A stretch of 64,000 nucleotides of DNA from an uncultured Muribaculaceae bacterium (GTDB lineage: Bacteria > Bacteroidota > Bacteroidia > Bacteroidales > Muribaculaceae), in NCBI GenBank assembly GCA_910583525.1, contig CAJTXL010000013.1, positions 1 through 64,000 on the forward strand, given 5' to 3'. Positions 26,541 to 34,689 of the stretch are shown here, one piece after another. The first letter of the stretch is position 1. Each line of letters begins with the position of its first letter. Position numbers and translations under genes: made by a program. The notes under the pieces are model-generated. The model did not search any database, was not told the origin of the DNA, and saw only the letters and a list, made by a program, of their open reading frames with translations.

Positions 26541-29500
26541 CTATTTAACTGTCACTTTGACTGCTTTAGCTCCGAGGCTTACCACATAGATGCCTTGGGA
26601 TACGGGGATTTCCATGTAGGCTTTGCCGGGTTGACGGGCGAGCAGACGACCGTCGGGAGTGAAGACCGATACGGTGATGCCGTCGGCGCCGGTTACTGCA
26701 ATGCGTCCTTCAAGGCCGATGGCAGTAGCGTCGGTCATGCCCGGAGCGTTGATGCCGCTTTCGGCTACTGTAGCGGTGTTCGACGGCAGCGATTCTCCGT
26801 GGTTGTATTTCACGGTTACGCGGTAGTCTTTCTCGGTGTCGACATATTTGGTATCGAAGCTGGGATTGAGCACAAGGCTTTGGTTGACGGCTTTGTCTTT
26901 GCGGTAGATGTTGTAGCCTTCTATGTCGAGGGTCGAGAGCGTCATTTCGCGTGCGGTAAATTTGATGTCGTCGATAAGCAGGGCGAATACGTTGTCGGAA
27001 GTGCAACGGATTGCGAAGTAACGCGTTCCGGCCGGGAGATTGAACTTGTATTCAGTCCAGGACGACGGTACGGTTGTCACTTTCTGTCCTACGAGAGAGA
27101 AGTCGGCGATTTCTTTACCTGTCGACGATGCGAGCACTTCGAAGCTTTCGTATCCGTAAAGCGGATATGCCGATTTTGCATACAGGCTTATTTCCTGGGC
27201 AATAGCCGGAAGTTCGGGCGAAATCATCCAGTCGTCGTTCTGTTTGTCGACCGAAGCGAAGCTTACGAACAGTGACGAGCCGCTGTGGGGCTTGAATAGG
27301 CTAATTTCGCCCAATTCGTCATAGTCGATAACTTGGAATGCCATCGGCATGCCGGCATTTTCGTAGTCGAGGGGCTGACCGCCGAATTCGACGCCATAGG
27401 TCGGGCTGCCGTCGGCATCGACCATTGTCCAGTCGCCTACGTTGTCGTAAGAGCCGAGTTGGCTGTCCGGCAGGCCTATTGAGAAGCCTTGGTATGTTTC
27501 GGCGCCGTCTTCTACGGGTGTCGGTGTCTCGGGGTTGAGTGTGGGGGCGCTCCATGTCAGAGCCACGCCTGTTTCGGTGCGTGTTGCGGCGAGGTCGGAA
27601 ACGGTGGGATAGTTAGGCTTGACGACGGTGACGGCTTTTTTGCTTGAGATGTTGTCGGAACGGTCGTCGGCCGGAAGCGCGTCGGTGATTATTTCGGCGT
27701 GGACGAGGTATTTGTCGGGCGAGAATATGTCGAGGGGCATGTTGTAGACGAACGAGGCGCTGCCTCCGGCTTCGAGGTCTATTCCTTCGAACCTGTCGAG
27801 TTCATCGCCGTCGCGGTAGAATGCCACTTCATATTGGTCGGCTGTCAGTGCCGAGAGGCCTTCGTTCGCAATGCGTGCCCTGGTGGAGAATTGTTCTTTG
27901 ACGGTGTAGGCTTTTTCAGGTGCGTCGAGGCTCATCATCTCCAAAGAGACGGGTGCGATTTCGCCTACACGCACGTTGTCGAGATATAGGAATCTTGTAT
28001 CGACTACGGTGCCTCTGAAGCCGAGCTGCATATTTTTGCCAAGCCACGGTTTGAGGTCGACCACGACGCGTTTCCATGTCTGTGAGGCGTCTTTCCCGCC
28101 CAAGGTGACGGTGTGGATTGATTGCCAGCCGGAGCCGTCGTTGAGGACAACTTCGAGGGTGTTCGTCGAGGGTTCGTCATCGAAGTAGTAGAACGAGAGC
28201 TTAGGCTCGTCGATGCCCGCTATTTTGAGTTTGCCTGTGAAAAGTATTGCCGTGGCTCCTTTTTCGAGGCCCGACATTACGGCCATGGCACCATTGTCGT
28301 CGTGTTGGCGCACACCGTAGTTGACATCGACGGTTCCCCAATATGTGCCGGGCGTAGTGTTGCCCATTGCAAGGAGATATGGCGAGCCGGGTGCGAAAGT
28401 TTCGCGGTAGGGTAGGTCGTAGGGTTTTCCGAGAGCGAGTACGTCGCCGGTGCCCATGTCGCCTGTCTTTGTGTCGTAGACCGCTTCTACGCCGTAGGTG
28501 ACGAACACCTGTCTGGCCTCGGGGCTGACGGCGTTGTCGCTGACGGTGAGTTCGCCCGTCTTGTTGGCAATACGGATGCCTTCGCCACCGATTGCGCGGT
28601 AGACGTTATATTTGACGCTGCCTTCGGGGAATTTGTTGCCGCGTTTGTCGGTAGTGACCGGCTCCCATGTTATTACGGCATCGCCACCGGTAGTTCCGGC
28701 AACAGCTTTGACTGTCGGTGCGAGCGGTTTGTCAAAGCCGATGAATGTCGTTGCGGATACCTGACGACCGGCTCCGAAGACGTTGTATGCGACGGCTGTG
28801 TAGGTGTGCTCTCCTTCGGTGCATTCGGTGTCCTGATGTAAGAGCAGCGTTCCAGGGTTGGGCGAAGTGAATGTCTTTATTACTTCTTTGTCGCGTAGCA
28901 GCTCGAGTTTTTCGAGCGAAGTGAGTGCCTGTCCTTTTGTGTCGAGTTTAGGCGCTTTGAGTGTAATGCTTGCCTTCAGTTGGCCCGATGAGTTGCGTGT
29001 CACTTTCAGGTCGGTCGGAGCGTCGGGCGCGTTTCCTTCGATAGGCGCCGAAATTGCGATGTTGTTTACGATAAGGCGATTTTTATCGGGGTCGCTTACG
29101 CCGTGTATGCCGAAGTAATATATGCCGGTGGTCTCGGCGAGATAGTATGCGTCGAGGTTGCTTGCGGTGCGGTAGACTGTTGTTGCCGGAATGAGTTCTG
29201 TTGTCATTGCCGAAGACAGGGGCGCGTTGCCGACTTTTGCTTCGACTTTTTCTTCGTACTTGTCGCTTGTAGCCCTGGCATCGAATGAGAATCGGTAGAG
29301 CTTGCCTTGTTCGAGTTTGACCGGCGGCAGGAATGCCCAGTCGTTCATTGGGAGGTCATCGATGCTGAACATTGCCGAAATGGCTTTGTAGCTGTCGCTG
29401 TAGCTCCATGTCGAGCCGTCGCCGTTGGTGTCTTCGAATACATAGCCTTCGGCGTCGGCGGCATTTTCCATCGATGCGGTGTAGGGCGGCGTGAGAGCGC

Positions 29501-31103
29501 CGAGACTCAGTTTGTTCGATTTTGCCACAGCGGTCGACACGCCTTTGTACTGCGCTGTGACGAGTGCCTGGTAGACTGTGAATGTGTCGGGCGCGGTGAA
29601 TGTCTTGACGAATCTGTCGCCACGGGCGTTTTCGGTGAGGACGGTGCTGTCGGGGGCGAGGACTATTTTATAAGTTACTTGGTCGGGGTCGAAATACCCG
29701 TCGCCTGCCGGTGTTGACGGAGTCCATGTGATGTCGAGTTTGCTGTCGGCGTAGCTGAGCTTGACGTCTTTTGCCGGTTTCGGTAGTGCGGCGCCTACGA
29801 AGGCTGTGGTACCTGCAATGCCGCCGCGTCCGTTTTCGTTGCTGAGTATGACGATGAAGTCGCAGTAGCCTGTGCGGTCGACAGTTATGGATACGGTTTT
29901 GGTTTCGCCGTAACGAGCGTTACCGGCGGCCACCTGCTTGCCGTTGGCTTTGATTTTATATTGGCAGCGGCCTGATGCGGCCGAGCCGTCGGCGAGGGTC
30001 GAGGGTACGGTGAATGTGACGGAGCCTTCCATCGTGTCTTCGATGAACGTGGCCTTTACGCCGGTGGGCTGCCCGGGCAGGTTTCCGGCCAATGGCTTAG
30101 GCTCGATGTATGTGCCGATGAAGAGGCCGTTGTCGGGTACTTGGCATATTTCTGTTGCCGCGCCGGTTTCGGTGTTGACGGAGTAGAGTGTGCTTGTGTG
30201 GTCTTCGGTGCCTTCGATGGGGTTTGCATGGAAGAAGTATAGTGCGTCGGTATTCAGGTCGAAGCATGCGTTGGCGAAATAGTAAAAGGAATTTACGCCT
30301 GTAGAGCCGATGACTGTTTCCTCGCCTGTGTTTTTGTCGATTTTTGAAAGGACGTAAGGCTGCTTGAATGCCGTTTCGACTATTGCATAAAGTTCGCCCT
30401 CGGCCGAAAATGCCATGGCTTTGTAGCTGCGGTTCTTAGGCAGGTCGGCTATGTGGTATGCAATGCCGGTGTTGATGTCCATTTCGGCAAGATAATGACC
30501 GCCTTCAAGATAGCTTGCGCAGGTTAGAACCTTTTGTGTGGTCGGGTCGTATGCGATTGAGTTCGGCGAATAGTACGGGTTGCCGACGCCTGTGCTGATT
30601 GTTTTCCAGTCGGATGTGCTGAGGGTGTAGAGTGTCAGAGAGTTGAGGTATCCTTGGGTGTCAATTACGGGTTGTACAATCCAATATTTGGAGTCTGCCC
30701 AAACGGTTCCGTATGTGCTGGCGAACATTGCGTTGTTTGTGTATATCGGAGTCAACCCGTCGGATGATATTTTGTATATGCCTTTTTCGTGAGACGGTGT
30801 CGAGGTAAGGAGAGTGCCGCATATTTCCAATCCTTGGGGCACTGCGGATGCGGCTTTGTTCACCGAATGGCTTGCAATGCGTCTGGCGCCAAGGGGCATG
30901 CCGGGCATTTCGTCGGGGCTTATGGGCCGGTTGGGTTTTACGGCAAGGTAACCTTTTTGCAGAGATGCCGGTAACCGGGAATTTTCGGACCGTTGTCCGC
31001 TAAGGCTTTTTGTGTGCATAGGCACGGCCGCAAAAGAAGTCTGTGGCAGCATGGCGCACAAGGCCATGGCTGCACTTAGGACTGCGGTATAGAACCTTTT
31101 CAT
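26541..31103 (-). CDS. Large secreted multidomain protein with T9SS-type C-terminal tail
   Basis: A 1520-residue exported protein. Signal peptide about 1-26 (MLPQTSFAA). Residues ~90-340 look like a beta-propeller (repeats such as LYSVNTETGAATEI, SKIDKNTGEETVIG). Then come several fibronectin type III-like repeats (PTGVKATF, PTDLKVTR, VSDLAATRTETGVALTW) and jellyroll domains of the choice-of-anchor/cleaved-adhesin kind. The last ~70 residues (VSVFTPDGRLLARQ ... GIYVVSLGAKAVKVTVK) match a type A T9SS sorting domain. It is probably a surface adhesin or glycan-binding protein; no catalytic domain is seen. The start at 31103 (MKRFYTAVLS) is set by the signal peptide; upstream codons belong to the leader. 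Confidence 0.78.
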   Translation of the reverse strand: MKRFYTAVLSAAMALCAMLPQTSFAAVPMHTKSLSGQRSENSRLPASLQKGYLAVKPNRPISPDEMPGMPLGARRIASHSVNKAASAVPQGLEICGTLLTSTPSHEKGIYKISSDGLTPIYTNNAMFASTYGTVWADSKYWIVQPVIDTQGYLNSLTLYTLSTSDWKTISTGVGNPYYSPNSIAYDPTTQKVLTCASYLEGGHYLAEMDINTGIAYHIADLPKNRSYKAMAFSAEGELYAIVETAFKQPYVLSKIDKNTGEETVIGSTGVNSFYYFANACFDLNTDALYFFHANPIEGTEDHTSTLYSVNTETGAATEICQVPDNGLFIGTYIEPKPLAGNLPGQPTGVKATFIEDTMEGSVTFTVPSTLADGSAASGRCQYKIKANGKQVAAGNARYGETKTVSITVDRTGYCDFIVILSNENGRGGIAGTTAFVGAALPKPAKDVKLSYADSKLDITWTPSTPAGDGYFDPDQVTYKIVLAPDSTVLTENARGDRFVKTFTAPDTFTVYQALVTAQYKGVSTAVAKSNKLSLGALTPPYTASMENAADAEGYVFEDTNGDGSTWSYSDSYKAISAMFSIDDLPMNDWAFLPPVKLEQGKLYRFSFDARATSDKYEEKVEAKVGNAPLSSAMTTELIPATTVYRTASNLDAYYLAETTGIYYFGIHGVSDPDKNRLIVNNIAISAPIEGNAPDAPTDLKVTRNSSGQLKASITLKAPKLDTKGQALTSLEKLELLRDKEVIKTFTSPNPGTLLLHQDTECTEGEHTYTAVAYNVFGAGRQVSATTFIGFDKPLAPTVKAVAGTTGGDAVITWEPVTTDKRGNKFPEGSVKYNVYRAIGGEGIRIANKTGELTVSDNAVSPEARQVFVTYGVEAVYDTKTGDMGTGDVLALGKPYDLPYRETFAPGSPYLLAMGNTTPGTYWGTVDVNYGVRQHDDNGAMAVMSGLEKGATAILFTGKLKIAGIDEPKLSFYYFDDEPSTNTLEVVLNDGSGWQSIHTVTLGGKDASQTWKRVVVDLKPWLGKNMQLGFRGTVVDTRFLYLDNVRVGEIAPVSLEMMSLDAPEKAYTVKEQFSTRARIANEGLSALTADQYEVAFYRDGDELDRFEGIDLEAGGSASFVYNMPLDIFSPDKYLVHAEIITDALPADDRSDNISSKKAVTVVKPNYPTVSDLAATRTETGVALTWSAPTLNPETPTPVEDGAETYQGFSIGLPDSQLGSYDNVGDWTMVDADGSPTYGVEFGGQPLDYENAGMPMAFQVIDYDELGEISLFKPHSGSSLFVSFASVDKQNDDWMISPELPAIAQEISLYAKSAYPLYGYESFEVLASSTGKEIADFSLVGQKVTTVPSSWTEYKFNLPAGTRYFAIRCTSDNVFALLIDDIKFTAREMTLSTLDIEGYNIYRKDKAVNQSLVLNPSFDTKYVDTEKDYRVTVKYNHGESLPSNTATVAESGINAPGMTDATAIGLEGRIAVTGADGITVSVFTPDGRLLARQPGKAYMEIPVSQGIYVVSLGAKAVKVTVK

Positions 31104-31259
31104 AGAATTAGGAGACGGGTCTTGTGTTGTGGTTGCCGCCAGGGTAAAGACCCATTGGCCTTGGCGGCCTGTGGATGATGGTTTCTCGAATGTGCCTGCA
31201 GCATTGCTGTAGTGTGGCAATGTGCCGCCGTTGTGTGATGGCTTGGCGAGTTTGCGGCA

Positions 31260-31267
31260 CAAAGTTA
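31260..31267 (-). promoter_or_regulatory. Promoter -7 box for the T9SS-type cargo gene
   Basis: Minus strand reads TAACTTTG, fitting TAnnTTTG. No good TTTG is found at the usual -33 spacing, so activation by a regulator is possible. Confidence 0.6.
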
Positions 31268-31419
31268 CGCATAATCGCGGCAAAATGGCATGCGTGGTTG
31301 ATATTTATGATTTGTTAACATTAAAACTCGGGCATGTGTGTCTTTTTGTAAACCCGTGGGATTTTGAATATACGTATATGAGGGTTGTAGAGTGTTTCAT
31401 AATATCTGTTAAACATGTT

Positions 31420-31451
31420 TTTGCACAAGCCAAGTTTTTTGCTTAAATTTG
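31420..31451 (+). promoter_or_regulatory. Promoter for the arabinose-5-phosphate isomerase gene
   Basis: TTTG (31420-31423), 20 nt, TAAATTTG (31444-31451), with a leader of about 25 nt. Full consensus match. Confidence 0.82.
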
Positions 31452-31479
31452 TCATCGTTTTAGAAACCAACAGACGTTT

Positions 31480-32094
31480 ATGGACGTTAAACAATCAATG
31501 CGCGAGATACTTCGTGCCGAAAGCCAGGCGATACTCTCAATTCCTGTCAATGATGCCTATGAGGCTGCTGTAGAGGCTATTGTTGAGCGTGTGCACCGTC
31601 GTGGCGGCAAGCTTGTCACCGCCGGAATGGGCAAGGCCGGACAAATCGCGATGAATATTGCCACCACTTTTTCTTCGACGGGCACTCCGGCGGTTAATCT
31701 GCATCCGAGCGAGGCGCAGCATGGCGACCTCGGGGTGCTTCAACCCAACGATATAGTGCTTTTGGTGTCGAACAGCGGCAAGACTTGTGAAATCATCAAG
31801 CTGATAGAGCTTCTTCACGGCCTTTATGCCGATATCCCGACCATTGTAATAACGGGCGCTCCAGACAGTCCGCTCGCAAAGGCTGCCGACATAACGTTGC
31901 TTACGGCCCCCGTGCCTGAGGTGTGCCCCTTGGGACTGACTCCCACCACGTCGACAACGATGATGACAGTCATAGGCGATGTGCTTGTGGTGAACGTGAT
32001 GACACGTATAGGATTTTCGGTGGCGGAATATGCCAAGCGTCATCATGGAGGCTATCTGGGTGATGCCGCCCGTGCCCAAAAGACGCACGAATGA
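31480..32094 (+). CDS. D-arabinose-5-phosphate isomerase, SIS domain only
   Basis: A 204-residue KpsF/GutQ/KdsD-type protein consisting of a single SIS (sugar isomerase) domain: TAGMGKAGQIAMNIA, the STGTPAVNLHPSEAQHGDLG segment and SNSGKTCEI, the phosphosugar-binding loop. Proteobacterial KdsD carries two C-terminal CBS domains (about 320 residues); here they are absent, as in other Bacteroidales versions. It interconverts ribulose 5-phosphate and arabinose 5-phosphate, the first step to Kdo of lipopolysaccharide. kdsA lies about 9 kb away in the same window. The stop overlaps the next start (ATGA). Confidence 0.87.
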   Translation: MDVKQSMREILRAESQAILSIPVNDAYEAAVEAIVERVHRRGGKLVTAGMGKAGQIAMNIATTFSSTGTPAVNLHPSEAQHGDLGVLQPNDIVLLVSNSGKTCEIIKLIELLHGLYADIPTIVITGAPDSPLAKAADITLLTAPVPEVCPLGLTPTTSTTMMTVIGDVLVVNVMTRIGFSVAEYAKRHHGGYLGDAARAQKTHE

Positions 32095-33002
32095 AAAAGA
32101 TAATATGTATAGGCGAGTGCTCGCTCAATGTGGTGCTCGCTACCGATGGCCGCCCGATGGGTTCGATGCCTGGCGGTCGCGTGGTCAATGCTGCGTCGAT
32201 ACTTGGTCGCGACAAATTCAATGTGGTCATGGCTTCAGAGGCTTCGTCCGACCCTGTCGGTGATATCCTGGCCGCTTATTTGAGCGGTTCGGGTGTCGAT
32301 ATTTCGTCGCTCGACCGTTTCACCGAAGGGCGCACTCCGCTCAATGTGTTCACGATGGCCGAGGGCGATATGGCACCGTCGGCCCTGACCCGTTATGAAG
32401 ATTATCCCGAAGATTGTTTTGATATCGTGTGGCCCCGTGTCGACGAGGGTGACATAGTGCTCTTCGGCGGCTATTATGCCATAGACCGTCGCATGCGACA
32501 GCGTCTTGTACGCTTTTTGGAGCATGCCGTAGAGCGCAAGGCCGTGCTTGTCTATCTTCCCGGCTTTCTTCCGCAGCAAGAGCCGCGAATTACCCGTGTG
32601 ATGCCGGCCATCCTCGAAAATCTCGAAATGGCCCACGTAGTTGTCGCGCGCAATGTCGACCTCAGCCTTATTTTCGGAGTCGACAATACCGATACTTGCT
32701 ACCATAACCATATAGACTTCTATTGCCGTTCGCTTATCAGTGTCGATGTTTCGTGCGGAAGTATAAGCTACTATGCCGGCAAGGAGATGAGTTCGACGAA
32801 CATTCCTGCTTCGACTTGCCGCACTTTGCTTTGGAACTCGGGCGCCGTTGCCGGTATTGTCGCAGTCATGGCCGAGCGTAGCCTCGGTCCGGCCGATTTT
32901 GAATCGCCGACGCAGGAGCTTCGCGAAGCTATAATCGGAGCGGCGGCTCTGAGCGCAAACAAGGCAGCCGATGCTATCAAGCATCCGTGGCAACTAATAT
33001 GA
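32091..33002 (+). CDS. PfkB-fold carbohydrate kinase-like protein, catalytic motif altered
   Basis: A 303-residue ribokinase/PfkB-fold protein. The N-terminal signature is recognisable (MPGGRVVNAASILGRD), as is the substrate-lid region. In active PfkB kinases the C-terminal motif is DTxGAGD, whose last Asp is the catalytic base. Here the matching place reads LLWNSGAVAG (N249-S-G-A-V253), with no Asp. The protein may therefore be a non-catalytic sugar-binding relative or use another base. The ATGA overlap with the isomerase gene suggests a functional link to the arabinose 5-phosphate/Kdo step, but this is inference. Confidence 0.78.
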   Translation: MKKIICIGECSLNVVLATDGRPMGSMPGGRVVNAASILGRDKFNVVMASEASSDPVGDILAAYLSGSGVDISSLDRFTEGRTPLNVFTMAEGDMAPSALTRYEDYPEDCFDIVWPRVDEGDIVLFGGYYAIDRRMRQRLVRFLEHAVERKAVLVYLPGFLPQQEPRITRVMPAILENLEMAHVVVARNVDLSLIFGVDNTDTCYHNHIDFYCRSLISVDVSCGSISYYAGKEMSSTNIPASTCRTLLWNSGAVAGIVAVMAERSLGPADFESPTQELREAIIGAAALSANKAADAIKHPWQLI

Positions 33003-33029
33003 GTAGAACCATTCCTTAAACTATAACAT

Positions 33030-33515
33030 ATGTCATCATCAAATAATGCACCTCAGACGCCGTTTCCGCTCGCACGCGATATGCGTGTTGCCGTAGTGCG
33101 TACTCTTTGGAACAGCCACGTAACAGAGCCTCTGATGGCCGGCGCCCTTGATGAGTTCCGACGCCAAGGTCTTGATGCCGACGCTGTCGACACGTTTGAA
33201 GTTCCGGGTGCGGTAGAACTGACTTTTGCTGCTTCGAAGCTTATTGACACGGGTCTTTACGATGCCGTGGTAGTGCTCGGATGCGTGATACGCGGCGGTA
33301 CTCCGCATTTCGACTATGTGTGTCAAAGCGTCACCCAGGGCATAACTCATCTCAACAGCGAATGCGACATCCCCGTCATCTTCGGCGTCCTTACCGTCGA
33401 CAATGAGCAGGACGCGCTCGACCGAGCCGGCGGAAGCCTTGGAAACAAGGGCACCGAGGCGGCGCAGGCGGCCTTGCTGATGTTTGATTTCGCCGATAAG
33501 GTCGACAATCTTTGA
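33030..33515 (+). CDS. ribH: 6,7-dimethyl-8-ribityllumazine synthase
   Basis: A 161-residue lumazine synthase of standard size. FEVPGAVELTFAASKL and GCVIRGGTPHFDYVCQ carry the substrate and phosphate-binding residues, including the catalytic histidine in PHFD. It condenses 5-amino-6-ribitylamino-uracil with dihydroxybutanone phosphate in riboflavin synthesis. No other rib genes are adjacent. It lies 27 nt after the PfkB-like gene with no promoter box in between. Confidence 0.95.
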   Translation: MSSSNNAPQTPFPLARDMRVAVVRTLWNSHVTEPLMAGALDEFRRQGLDADAVDTFEVPGAVELTFAASKLIDTGLYDAVVVLGCVIRGGTPHFDYVCQSVTQGITHLNSECDIPVIFGVLTVDNEQDALDRAGGSLGNKGTEAAQAALLMFDFADKVDNL

Positions 33516-33595
33516 CTTGTGTTTGTCTGAGTCAAAACCATGCCCTTTGTCGGTGTGTTTTTATTATAATATCAATAATTAAAACACGTACAACT

Positions 33596-33895
33596 ATGGC
33601 AAAAACTACGCGAAGAACCTCAGGTTTATGGGTGTGGATTGTTATCGGGCTTATTGTAGCGACTATTGTTGTCGCGACGCTGTATTATATCGGCTGGTTC
33701 GACAATAACACGCATGTCGACACTCCTGCCGGAGACAATGTCGAACGGCAATATGTGATAAACGAGGCAGATGCCGGAGCTCCCGGCGAGGCCGACTGGC
33801 AGAATGCCGGGCACGAATCGCTCCGTGAGGTGATAACCGATACGGATGTGCCTGCGGCAACTTCTTCCGACGCCGCTGCTGAAAAAGACAAATAG
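33596..33895 (+). CDS. Small single-span membrane protein, unknown
   Basis: 99 residues: a basic N-terminus (MAKTTRRTSG), one strong hydrophobic helix (about 11-33) and an acidic, Ala/Asp-rich outside tail ending AAAEKDK. No motif recognised. An upstream in-frame start at 33512 is rejected because it would overlap ribH and delay the basic-hydrophobic start. It is 2 nt from a lipoprotein gene, and the two may work together at the inner membrane. Confidence 0.6.
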   Translation: MAKTTRRTSGLWVWIVIGLIVATIVVATLYYIGWFDNNTHVDTPAGDNVERQYVINEADAGAPGEADWQNAGHESLREVITDTDVPAATSSDAAAEKDK

Positions 33896-33897
33896 TT

Positions 33898-34332
33898 TTG
33901 AATAAAGTACTATTCATAATTGTAACCGTGCTTGCCTCTGCATCTCTGTTTTCGGGATGCCGGGGCGCGGCTGTTCCTGAAGACCCGTTGGCCGATGCCG
34001 AACAGTCGTTTGCCGAGGGGCAATATGTCCGTGCGCAGATGCTGTGCGACAGCCTTCTTCTCGGCCCTGACTTTGACCGGCTCGACGTAGAGCGTCTTTG
34101 CCGTCTTTCGCTTATGTTCATGCGCCTTGCCGAGAATTCGGTGGATAATGACGCGAACACGGCTTTTGCCACCCGTACGCTTGATGCCGCCATTGAGCGC
34201 AATGCCGACTCCACCCGTACTTTTCTTGACAAAGTGCCGGTTGAGGAGAAAGCCCGTGTCGCCATACTTACGGCGATTTATGAAGCGCAGAAAGTTCCTA
34301 TGCCGGTCGATACACTCACTTACGACTATTGA
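33898..34332 (+). CDS. Small lipoprotein with TPR-like helices, TTG start
   Basis: 144 residues with a lipoprotein signal (NKVLFIIVTVLASASLFSGC, C21) and helical pairs resembling one or two TPR units (ADAEQSFAEGQYVRAQMLCD). The only start that yields a signal peptide is TTG at 33898; the next in-frame Met lies far inside the protein. No acidic export signal follows the cysteine (RGAAV), so a periplasmic location is likely. Function unknown. Confidence 0.65.
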   Translation: MNKVLFIIVTVLASASLFSGCRGAAVPEDPLADAEQSFAEGQYVRAQMLCDSLLLGPDFDRLDVERLCRLSLMFMRLAENSVDNDANTAFATRTLDAAIERNADSTRTFLDKVPVEEKARVAILTAIYEAQKVPMPVDTLTYDY

Positions 34333-34341
34333 TACTTGAAT

Positions 34342-34689
34342 ATGTCACAGGATAATTGGCTCGACAAGCTGTCGGCACTCCGAGAGACGATGCCGTCGGA
34401 TGAAATGCCTGTCGAAGAGCCGGCAACGATAGCCGAAGATGATGCGTGCGCCCAACGCGGCCGCCTCGACATAATTTTTGAGCGTAAAGGGCGTGCCGGA
34501 AAGTGCGCGACCATAGTAAGCGGCTTTACAATAGACAATGAAGCCGTTGCCGATATAGCGTCGGCCATGAAGCGTGCTTTGGGCACGGGCGGTTCGGCAC
34601 GTGGCGGTGAAATCCTCGTGCAGGGCGACCGCCGGCAGGATGTGCTCCGCTACCTTACATCTAAAGGGTTCAAGGCACGGGTTATATGA
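34342..34689 (+). CDS. SUI1/eIF1-like translation factor (YciH-type)
   Basis: 115 residues: a variable acidic N-terminus, then the SUI1 domain (about 40-115) with RKGRAGKCATIVSGF, GGSARGGEILVQGD and YLTSKGFKARVI, the conserved core. Bacterial YciH-like proteins resemble eIF1 and can affect start-codon fidelity. ATG 34342 is preferred over a TTG 6 nt upstream. Its stop overlaps the mfd start (ATGA). Confidence 0.85.
   Translation: MSQDNWLDKLSALRETMPSDEMPVEEPATIAEDDACAQRGRLDIIFERKGRAGKCATIVSGFTIDNEAVADIASAMKRALGTGGSARGGEILVQGDRRQDVLRYLTSKGFKARVI

Larger units (their letters stand above)
31104..31479. other. Intergenic region: long cargo leader and divergent promoters
   Basis: These 376 bases hold no gene. 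On the minus strand, 31104-31255 would be the ~150-nt leader of the cargo gene; it contains the inverted repeat GCCGCCA (31135-31141) / TGGCGGC (31162-31168). The cargo -7 box is at 31260-31267 and the isomerase promoter at 31420-31451. Between them the DNA is AT-rich with no further structure that I can support. Confidence 0.6.

Noticed and set aside
31104..31283. Upstream extension of the T9SS-type cargo gene
   Set aside because: It would bury the signal peptide 60 residues inside, and the -7 box lies within the extension.
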